A DNA stretch of 64,000 nt from Porphyrobacter sp. (lineage in GTDB: Bacteria; Pseudomonadota; Alphaproteobacteria; Sphingomonadales; Sphingomonadaceae). Of this stretch, positions 17,842-24,410 are shown piece by piece. The position numbers and the translations under genes were made by a program. Numbering within the stretch: the stretch's first letter is position 1; every line of letters begins with the position of its first letter. Where the stretch lies: the NCBI GenBank assembly GCA_017744315.1, contig JAGIBN010000002.1, positions 186,001 to 250,000 of the forward strand. The letters are read 5' to 3'. The notes below the pieces were generated by a model. The model did no database searches. It was not told the origin of the DNA and saw only the letters and a list, made by a program, of their open reading frames with translations.

Positions 17842-18603
17842 TCAGGAAGCGATAGCGATCAGGGTGTCGGCCTTAAGTGCCTCGACGTCCCGCCTTGCGG
17901 CGTTCGGTGCCGCGGCAATCGTCGCACAGACCGCATTGGAGTCCAGGCCGTGGTTTACCGCCCAAATCGCCGCCTGGGTCCGGTTTTGGACCATCAGCTT
18001 ACGCAGGATGGCTTTGACGTGAACCTTGACCGTCGCCTCGCTGATATCGAGCCGATAGGCGATGACCTTGTTGGGGTAGCCCATGATCAGGCACCGCAGG
18101 GTCTCGATCTCACGCTCCGAAAGCAAGGACGCCAGATCGGCTTCGACCTTGTTGTGGCTGCTGGTCATCATGCTGCCGTGGGGCAGATGTTCGATCAGCT
18201 GGCCTGGGAGAACCTTTTCTCCGAGCGCAACCAGCTTGAGCGATTCCAACAGGCACTCGCAGGCGATCTCTTTCAGGATGTAGCCATCGGCCCCGGCCCT
18301 GACCGCTTCGATCATGCTGTCGAGTTCGAAAGTGTCGCTGAGCAACACCAGGCGGGACTTGGGAAACGCCTTGCGCAATGCGGCAACTTCGTCGCGCAAT
18401 TCCGTGGCGGCGCTAACATCTAGAAGAATGAGTTCTGATTTGGTGGTGGTGAGTAATTCTCCTCCATCACCAAGTAAAGCATGGCTGCTTTTGAAAGATC
18501 CCTCTACAGTGAACTCCCGTTCGTCCAAAATCCTTCTGAGACCTTCGCTCACAAGTGATGTGGAACAAATAAGTGAGACGCTGATATTTTTAAGCTCGTG
18601 CAT
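17842..18603 (-). CDS. NarL/FixJ-type response regulator with atypical receiver (253 aa)
   Basis: Receiver-like N-terminal domain followed by a LuxR-type DNA-binding domain (about 159-220: 'LLSEREIETLRCLIMGYPNK', then 'ISEATVKVHVKAILRKL'). The phosphoacceptor-like Asp62 ('LILLDVSA') and the conserved Lys111 ('GYILKE') are kept, but the acidic pair expected after the first strand is replaced ('SLICSTS'), so metal-dependent phosphorylation may be lost. It lies at the end of the polysaccharide locus with a long AT-richer upstream region and probably regulates this locus (inference). No sensor kinase gene is adjacent. Confidence 0.85.
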   Translation of the reverse strand: MHELKNISVSLICSTSLVSEGLRRILDEREFTVEGSFKSSHALLGDGGELLTTTKSELILLDVSAATELRDEVAALRKAFPKSRLVLLSDTFELDSMIEAVRAGADGYILKEIACECLLESLKLVALGEKVLPGQLIEHLPHGSMMTSSHNKVEADLASLLSEREIETLRCLIMGYPNKVIAYRLDISEATVKVHVKAILRKLMVQNRTQAAIWAVNHGLDSNAVCATIAAAPNAARRDVEALKADTLIAIAS

Positions 18604-19083
18604 ACCGGGTACCTTCTCTCGGTAAAAAGAAGTACGCGACCCAGGATACAGTGGACGTTTCTTGCTCTCGTTCGGCTAACCGGCGGACCGGAACCGTTGA
18701 AGTCTTTATAAATTATTGACGGCCCCGGTGTCGAGAAATTTGCGGCATCGCAAAAAAACGGTGCATTTCTCCCAATCCGCTCCCTTTTGGCTACCCACAA
18801 AAAAATCATTCATTCCATGAGTATGCACGGCGGCGGGCCAAGTTCGTTTGTTGGGGAAACTATACTAAAGGGGTAGTCTAGGTAGCGCTAACCCCGTTGT
18901 ACATTTGTTAATTCGTTGTATATTTGCGACACTTAATGGTGCCATTCTGGCACAGAAGCGTCGTGCGCTCTCGAAATGGCTTCCGGCGTACCGGGTTAGT
19001 GATTCGTTTCACCTGAAAGCTTGAGGCCATTCACGGGTCGTGCTTCGCGTGGGTTACTGCCCTTGCGATCTACCCGGCTTCCC
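18604..19083. other. 480-bp intergenic region upstream of the regulator gene
   Basis: No credible gene is seen on either strand. The region is visibly richer in A/T than its surroundings. It separates the minus-strand regulator gene from the 3' end of the minus-strand dehydratase gene, so it must contain the regulator's promoter and the dehydratase's terminator. It contains two direct repeats (18895-18907 and 18914-18926) and an imperfect inverted pair GGGGTAG / CTAACCCC (18870-18876 and 18888-18895). Confidence 0.6.
18895..18926. repeat. Two 13-bp direct repeats, 19-bp period, upstream of the regulator gene
   Basis: CGTTGTACATTTG (18895-18907) and CGTTGTATATTTG (18914-18926) differ at one base and start 19 bp apart, close to two helical turns, which suits cooperative protein binding on one DNA face. 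They lie about 300 bp upstream of the regulator's start codon. The first copy is joined to GCTAACC, making a string resembling the block before rfbF. A regulatory role is inferred. Confidence 0.5.
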
Positions 19084-20019
19084 TCAGAGAATTTTGGCAA
19101 ACTTGGCGGCATCAACGTTGCCGCCAGTAACCATAATCGCCGTCCGACCATCGAGAGCGACCTTTCCGGAGAGTGCCGCGGCAAGTGCCGCCGCTCCGCC
19201 TGGCTCGACGACCAGCCGCAATTGAGCGAAGGCGAAGCGCTGTGCTTCGGCGACCTCTGCCTCGCTTACACGCAGCCCAAAGGGGCACCGATCCTTCAGG
19301 ATGGCGAAATTGATCGGCCGGGTGGCCGGGGTCTGGAGCGCGTCGCAGGTCGTTGGCGGCGCATCGGGCGAGACGCGCTGAATGGAGCCAATTTCCAGAC
19401 TACGGCAGACATCGTCCCAGCCTTCTGGCTCCACTGGCACGATCTCCGCGGAAGGGCAGGCGAGGGCGAGGCCGGCGGTAAGGCCACCGCCACCGCAGGG
19501 CGTGACGATGCGAGTGGGCTCGGTCCCCACCTGAGCAACGATCTCGACGGCTGAGCTTCCCTGACCCTCGATCACCCACGGGTCCGCATAGGCGTGCACC
19601 AGCGTCGCGCCGCGCTCCGTGACGAGTGCCTCGGCAATCTCGTCTCGGTCCTGCCGGTAGCGATCGTAGAGTACGACCTCAGCGCCCATCGCCCGGGTCC
19701 GCTCAAGCTTAACCGAGGGAGCATCGCTGGGCATGACTATCGTCGCTGCGATGCCCAGCCTCTGCGCGGCCCAGGCTACGCCCTGCGCGTGGTTGCCGCT
19801 GGAGACCCCGACCACGCCTCTGGCGCGCTCCTGCTCGGTGAGATCGGTCAGGCGATGCCACGCGCCGCGAATCTTGAAGGCGCCGATGGGTTGCAGGCTC
19901 TCTGCCTTGATCCACACGGGCGTGCCCCGGATGTCGATCTTGAGCAGGGGCGTCGGCGGCAGAATGTCCGCGACTTTGTCCGCGGCGCGAAGCACGCCTT
20001 CTCTGGTTGGCGTGCGCAT
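19084..20019 (-). CDS. Threonine/serine dehydratase, PLP fold type II (311 aa)
   Basis: Catalyses deamination of threonine (to 2-oxobutanoate) or serine. The PLP lysine is Lys49 in 'GAFKIRGAW', the family substrate loop is 'SSGNHAQGVA' and the phosphate-binding glycine loop is 'CGGGGLTAGL'. It is of the short form without a C-terminal ACT regulatory domain, like TdcB-type enzymes or serine racemases, so allosteric isoleucine control is not expected. The ATG at 20019 begins 'MRTPTREGV'; the longer upstream frame is not conserved-looking. It is divergent from the DHS-like gene across 136 bp. Confidence 0.88.
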   Translation of the reverse strand: MRTPTREGVLRAADKVADILPPTPLLKIDIRGTPVWIKAESLQPIGAFKIRGAWHRLTDLTEQERARGVVGVSSGNHAQGVAWAAQRLGIAATIVMPSDAPSVKLERTRAMGAEVVLYDRYRQDRDEIAEALVTERGATLVHAYADPWVIEGQGSSAVEIVAQVGTEPTRIVTPCGGGGLTAGLALACPSAEIVPVEPEGWDDVCRSLEIGSIQRVSPDAPPTTCDALQTPATRPINFAILKDRCPFGLRVSEAEVAEAQRFAFAQLRLVVEPGGAAALAAALSGKVALDGRTAIMVTGGNVDAAKFAKIL

Positions 20020-20155
20020 GTTGGCTGTCTCCGTCACAGCCTTGCCACGTGGCATATTTACTAGCGGGCCTCCAGCCTCTAACGGGCCCGTTTTTCGCGG
20101 GGAACCGCTGTTCGATGCGACCCGTTGCCTCACCGACAAGACCGGAGGACCCTTC

Positions 20156-21208
20156 ATGACCGACGCCGCGATCAACGACACTCGCAAGGCCGAGCTGCTT
20201 TCGACCGAGGTCGAGCATATCGACATCACCAAGTTCGACGCTCGCCCGCTGATCGACGCCATGGGCAAGATGAGCTTCACCAGCCGCGATCTCGCGCGCG
20301 CTACCCGCATCTACAACGAGATGCTGGGCGACAGGGATTGCACGGTGTTCCTGGTCATCGCCGGCTCGACCTCGGCGGCGGGCTGCATGGATCTTTATGC
20401 AGAGCTCGTGCGCAACAACATGGTCGACGGCATCGTCGCGACCGGCGCGACGATCGTCGACATGGATTTCTTCGAGGGCCTTGGTCACAAGCACTATCAG
20501 GCGCTTGAGATCCCCGACGACGACACGCTGCGCTCGCTCTACATCGACCGCATCTACGACACCTACATCGACGAAGAAGACCTCCAAAACGTCGATCACA
20601 CGATCTTCGAGATCGCCGAGACGCTGGAGCCCAAGGCTTACTCGAGCCGCGCGTTCATTCGCGAGATGGGCAAGTACCTCGTCGAGCATGGCAAGAAAGA
20701 GAACAGCCTGGTCAAGCTCGCCTACGAGCATGACGTGCCGATCTTCTGCCCGGCTTTCACCGACAGCTCGGCCGGTTTCGGTCTCGTGAAGCACCAGGTC
20801 GACGCGATGAAGGCCGGCCGGCCCTACCTCACGATCGATTCCATCGCCGACTTCCGCGAACTGACCGACATCAAGATCGCCGCCGGCACCACCGGCCTGC
20901 TGATGATCGGTGGCGGCGTGCCGAAGAACTTCATCCAGGACACCGTCGTTTGTGCCGAGATCCTCGGCCATGAAGACGTCGCGGTGCACAAGTACGCGGT
21001 CCAGATCACCGTCGCCGACGTGCGCGACGGCGCCTGCTCGTCCTCGACGCTGCAGGAGGCTGCGAGCTGGGGCAAGGTCAACACGGGCATCGAACAGATG
21101 GTCTTCGCCGAGGCCGGTTCGGTCATGCCGCTGCTGGCCAGCGACGCCTATCACCGTGGCCTGTGGAAGGACCGCGAGAAGCGCCGCTGGGCGAAGCTTT
21201 TCGCCTGA
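20156..21208 (+). CDS. Deoxyhypusine-synthase-like aminobutyl transferase (350 aa)
   Basis: Clear deoxyhypusine synthase (DHS) family member. Eukaryotic and archaeal DHS transfer the aminobutyl group of spermidine to eIF5A. The covalent-intermediate lysine is kept (Lys307 in 'ASWGKV'), as are the NAD-binding segments 'VIAGSTSAAGCMDL' and 'MIGGGVPKNF'. Bacteria lack eIF5A, so the acceptor is probably a free polyamine, giving homospermidine, as in DHS-derived homospermidine synthases (inference). A putative ornithine decarboxylase lies 1.7 kb downstream. ATG 20156 follows GGAGGACCC. Its stop is 3 nt from the convergent DUF3137 stop. Confidence 0.88.
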   Translation: MTDAAINDTRKAELLSTEVEHIDITKFDARPLIDAMGKMSFTSRDLARATRIYNEMLGDRDCTVFLVIAGSTSAAGCMDLYAELVRNNMVDGIVATGATIVDMDFFEGLGHKHYQALEIPDDDTLRSLYIDRIYDTYIDEEDLQNVDHTIFEIAETLEPKAYSSRAFIREMGKYLVEHGKKENSLVKLAYEHDVPIFCPAFTDSSAGFGLVKHQVDAMKAGRPYLTIDSIADFRELTDIKIAAGTTGLLMIGGGVPKNFIQDTVVCAEILGHEDVAVHKYAVQITVADVRDGACSSSTLQEAASWGKVNTGIEQMVFAEAGSVMPLLASDAYHRGLWKDREKRRWAKLFA

Positions 21209-21211
21209 GGC

Positions 21212-22153
21212 TTACCGCGCAGGCTCGTTCAGGGCCTCGCACAAGTCCACGAGCGTCATGAACTGATCGACGCAGCGAGTGACCCGTTCACGGTCCTCGC
21301 TTGCGTCGAGCGAGCCACTTTCGAACAGGTTATCGCTCTCGACGACGATGACCAGTTCGCCGCCTTTGAACAGTGTGCGCACGTCTTTGCCGCGGAACGC
21401 CTGTTCAACGGCGAGCAGGCGCTCGACGTAGCGTGGGTGTACTAGGTAGCGCGCCTCGACCTGATCGTTCGACCAGACCGAGAAGAGGTCCTGGAAGTCA
21501 GGGCGGACCATGTCGACATAGTCGAGCTCAAGCCCGTCGAGTTCGACTGAATCCTTGGCCCCGCCGAACAGCTTTCGGTGCTTGTTCGACCGTTCGACCT
21601 TGGTCGTCCCCTGGAATCGCCGATCGAAGCTGATCGTCAGGATCGCCCCGCGAAATACCGTGACGTAACTGCGGTTCTTGCCGCTTCCGCGTTCCTCTTC
21701 GAGATGAGCTTCGTGCAGGGTGAAGGCGCGGGAACCGAGCGGGCCGCTCCACAGGTCTTCGAAGTTCGACCGGTCATAGCTCGGCAGCAGGTCGTAACGC
21801 CTGGCGAGGTCGAAGCCGTGGCCAGGCTGGAACTCCATCTCGTAGGAAAGCCCGAGCGAGGCGGCGATGGCCTTGTTGATGCCGTTCTTGGTGTCCTCGA
21901 TCGCCTTGGCCCGCGGCCCGTAGGCCCAGGCCGCGCCAACCAGCACGATGGCCAGAGTGCCGAATGCCTTGATCTCGGCAATGACGGGAAGGGCGGTCCA
22001 CCCAAAGACAATCAGCGGAGCAGCGACAAGCGCGGCGATGACGAAGCGCTTGTTCGACTTGGCCCTGGCCTCCTCGCGCACCTGGACCTGCGCTTCGAGC
22101 CATTGGCCCAACGGCCCCGCCAGCAAGGCTTCCACGTTCGGACGTTCGATCAT
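21212..22153 (-). CDS. DUF3137-domain membrane protein (313 aa)
   Basis: An N-terminal cytoplasmic segment is followed by two hydrophobic helices (about residues 40-80) and a soluble C-terminal domain with 'FEDLWSGPLGSRAF', 'FRGAILTISFDRRFQG' and 'LDYVDMVRP', the DUF3137 pattern. Function is unknown. It is often found beside LemA genes, as here, where LemA starts 77 bp away on the opposite strand. The ATG at 22153 is preceded by a purine-rich stretch; the frame extends upstream into the LemA gene but without support. Confidence 0.8.
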   Translation of the reverse strand: MIERPNVEALLAGPLGQWLEAQVQVREEARAKSNKRFVIAALVAAPLIVFGWTALPVIAEIKAFGTLAIVLVGAAWAYGPRAKAIEDTKNGINKAIAASLGLSYEMEFQPGHGFDLARRYDLLPSYDRSNFEDLWSGPLGSRAFTLHEAHLEEERGSGKNRSYVTVFRGAILTISFDRRFQGTTKVERSNKHRKLFGGAKDSVELDGLELDYVDMVRPDFQDLFSVWSNDQVEARYLVHPRYVERLLAVEQAFRGKDVRTLFKGGELVIVVESDNLFESGSLDASEDRERVTRCVDQFMTLVDLCEALNEPAR

Positions 22154-22230
22154 TGCCAGATGCCCCCCGTTGCGCTTTGATAACGTCAGGTCGCCCGGGG
22201 GCAAGCGGGCACGGATCGGGGGAATCGGCA

Positions 22231-22776
22231 ATGGAATGGATACTGCTCGCGGTAGTGGCCGTGCTGCTGATCGGAGTGATCGGCATCTACAACCGTCTCG
22301 TTGCCCTCCGGCAGAACGTGAACCAGGGCGTTGCGGACATCGACGCCCAGCTGCGCCAGCGCCACGATCTGGTGCCCAACCTCGTGAACACGGTGAAGGG
22401 CTACGCGACTCACGAGCGCGATACGTTCGACGCCGTGGTCGAGGCCCGCAACCGCGCATCGCAGAACACCAACTCGGCAAGCGAGGCACAATTGCGGATG
22501 GCGCTCGACAAATTACTGGCGCTCGGAGAGGCCTATCCCGACCTCAAGGCCAGTGCGAACTTCCAGGAATTGCAGCGCGAGCTGGCTGATGTGGAAGACA
22601 TGCTGGCTGCCGCAAGGCGGGCTCTCAATGCCGCGGTTTCACGCTTCAACGCCGCAATTCAGTCATTTCCCGCGATTCTCTTCGCAGGCGCCCTGGGATT
22701 CCGCGAGGCCGATTTTCATCGCCTCGACGCCAGCGAACAGGGCACGGTCGATCAGGTGCCCTCCGTAAGCTTCTGA
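22231..22776 (+). CDS. LemA family protein (181 aa)
   Basis: One N-terminal membrane anchor ('WILLAVVAVLLIGVIGIYN') followed by the helical LemA domain with 'LVALRQNVNQGVADIDAQL', 'RHDLVPNLVNTVKGYATHE', 'ANFQELQRELADVEDMLAAA' and 'FNAAIQSFPAILFA'. The C-terminus is complete and the length is usual. The molecular role of LemA proteins is not established; they are membrane-bound and frequently partnered with DUF3137 or TPM-domain proteins. ATG 22231 follows a GGGGGAATCGGCA stretch. Confidence 0.92.
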   Translation: MEWILLAVVAVLLIGVIGIYNRLVALRQNVNQGVADIDAQLRQRHDLVPNLVNTVKGYATHERDTFDAVVEARNRASQNTNSASEAQLRMALDKLLALGEAYPDLKASANFQELQRELADVEDMLAAARRALNAAVSRFNAAIQSFPAILFAGALGFREADFHRLDASEQGTVDQVPSVSF

Positions 22777-22872
22777 GGGCTGTGGACAACTGGCCGCAGT
22801 CACCGCGCGACTTGCACATTTTAACTTGCAGTTCAGCCAACGCCGAATATATGCGCGCCTCTCTGCTGCCCC

Positions 22873-24123
22873 ATGGGGACTTCCAACCGCAAGGCAGCTT
22901 CTAACCAAACGTTTTGTTGGGGGTCCCTTGAGTTGCACATCTATCCTGACGCCAAGGCTGTAGTTCGCGCTCTCGCGCCGGACGAACCCGTGATCTGCAA
23001 CCGCCCGCACGCTGCGGCGCGGGCTGCGCGCTTCTTTGCCGAGAGCTTTCCCGGTAAGTCGATGTACGCGGTCAAGGCGAATCCCTCGCCTGAGCTGCTG
23101 CAGATCCTGTGGGATTCCGGCATTACCCATTTCGACGTTGCCTCGATTGCCGAGGTGCGCCTTGTCCGCGGCCTGCTTCCGCAAGCGACGCTGTGCTTCA
23201 TGCACCCGGTCAAGACGAAGAGCGCCATCGCCGAAGCCTACAAGGTTCACGGCGTTCGCACCTTCAGCCTCGACACGCATGAAGAGCTGGCCAAGATCGT
23301 CGAAGCCACCGAAGGCGCGCAGGACCTGAACCTGCTGGTTCGCCTGCGGGTATCGTCGGAACATTCGGAGCTCTCGCTGGCGGCAAAGTTCGGCACCGAC
23401 CTCGTCGATGCGGGTTCGCTGCTGCAAGCGACTCGCCAGCATTGCGACGCGCTCGGCATCTGCTTCCACGTCGGCAGCCAGGCGATGACGCCGTTCGCCT
23501 ATGTCCAGGCGCTCGAGCGCGTTCGCGTGGCTATCGTCGAGGCGGCGGTCACGGTCGATATCATCGATGTCGGCGGCGGCTTCCCCAGCTCGTATCCGGG
23601 CATGGAGCCTCCCCCGCTCGAAGACTACTTCGCGCTGATCCACCGTCACTTCGAAGCGCTGCCGATTTCCTATTCGGCCGAGCTTTGGGCTGAGCCGGGC
23701 AGGGCGCTCTGCGCCGAATTCAGCTCGATGATCGTCAAGGTCGAGAAGCGCCGGAGCGACGAGCTCTACATCAACGACGGTGCCTATGGCGCGCTGTTCG
23801 ATGCCGCGCACGTGGCCTGGCGGTTCCCGGTTCGCGCGCTGGAGGATGACCTCACCCAGCCGCTCGAAGAGTTCGCGTTCTACGGGCCGACTTGCGACGA
23901 CGCCGACTACATGAAGGGTCCCTTCATGCTGCCGGCCGATATCCAGGCGGGCGACTACATCGAGATCGGGATGCTCGGAGCTTATGGTGCGGCGATGAAG
24001 ACGCGCTTCAACGGCTTCGGAGTCGCCGAAGCAGTCGTGGTTGCCGATGAGCCGATGGCGAGCCTCTATACAGGCGAGCGTAAGGATCCCCGTGCCAGCG
24101 ATAACGTGGTGAGCCTGCGCTAG
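22873..24123 (+). CDS. Type III PLP decarboxylase, ornithine/lysine decarboxylase-like (416 aa)
   Basis: Alanine-racemase-fold decarboxylase of the eukaryotic ODC group: the PLP lysine is Lys68 ('MYAVKANPSPELL'), the glycine-rich phosphate loop is 'DVGGGFPSSYPG', then 'WAEPGRALCAE', and the catalytic Cys341 lies in 'GPTCDDAD'. It should make putrescine (or cadaverine) and thus feed the DHS-like enzyme upstream. ATG 22873 is used; a TTG near 22930 ('LELHIYPD') is a possible later start with better-looking family agreement. A small lipoprotein gene follows by 48 bp. Confidence 0.9.
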   Translation: MGTSNRKAASNQTFCWGSLELHIYPDAKAVVRALAPDEPVICNRPHAAARAARFFAESFPGKSMYAVKANPSPELLQILWDSGITHFDVASIAEVRLVRGLLPQATLCFMHPVKTKSAIAEAYKVHGVRTFSLDTHEELAKIVEATEGAQDLNLLVRLRVSSEHSELSLAAKFGTDLVDAGSLLQATRQHCDALGICFHVGSQAMTPFAYVQALERVRVAIVEAAVTVDIIDVGGGFPSSYPGMEPPPLEDYFALIHRHFEALPISYSAELWAEPGRALCAEFSSMIVKVEKRRSDELYINDGAYGALFDAAHVAWRFPVRALEDDLTQPLEEFAFYGPTCDDADYMKGPFMLPADIQAGDYIEIGMLGAYGAAMKTRFNGFGVAEAVVVADEPMASLYTGERKDPRASDNVVSLR

Positions 24124-24171
24124 GAATAGCGCCGCGCTCATTCGAAAAGTTTGAAAAGAAAGTCCTGCACA

Positions 24172-24300
24172 ATGCGTAAAGCTGCCGTCGCCATTCTCGT
24201 TGTCGCCACTCTGGCGTTGGGCGCCTGCAACACCGTCAAGGGCGCCGGGCGTGACATCCAGTCCGTCGGCCAGGCTGGCGAAGACGCTCTCAAGTCCTGA
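24172..24300 (+). CDS. Entericidin-like small lipoprotein (42 aa)
   Basis: A 42-residue protein with a signal peptide and lipobox ending 'LALGAC', followed by 'NTVKGAGRDIQSVGQAGEDA', which matches the entericidin A/B family. It should be lipid-modified at Cys19 and held in the cell envelope. In E. coli the entericidins form a toxin/antidote lipoprotein pair; here only one copy is present, so that role is not implied. ATG 24172 lies 48 bp after the decarboxylase stop. A strong hairpin follows at 24343. Confidence 0.8.
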   Translation: MRKAAVAILVVATLALGACNTVKGAGRDIQSVGQAGEDALKS

Positions 24301-24342
24301 GGCGGCTAGCCCATCGGTCTTCTTGACCGTTAGCGGCTGAAA

Positions 24343-24369
24343 TGCCGGGCTGCCTTAAGCAGCCCGGCA
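24343..24369. terminator. Bidirectional terminator-like hairpin
   Basis: A perfect 11-bp stem (TGCCGGGCTGC / GCAGCCCGGCA) with a 5-nt loop CTTAA lies between the convergent lipoprotein and TonB-receptor genes. There is no long T-tract on either side, so termination may be partial. Confidence 0.6.
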
Positions 24370-24410
24370 CCCCCTCCCAAGGGACCAACCGGCCGGAAGG
24401 CCCCAGTGCT

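Noticed and set aside
18549..18809. 86-codon minus-strand frame overlapping the regulator start
   Set aside because: It crosses the regulator's promoter and start, has no ribosome binding site and no family similarity.
20156..21208. Deoxyhypusine synthase acting on a translation factor
   Set aside because: Bacteria are not known to carry eIF5A, so a protein-modifying role like that in eukaryotes is not claimed; a polyamine acceptor is more likely.
22663..24141. 492-codon minus-strand frame over the decarboxylase gene
   Set aside because: Antisense shadow of a well-supported PLP decarboxylase, with no motif of its own.
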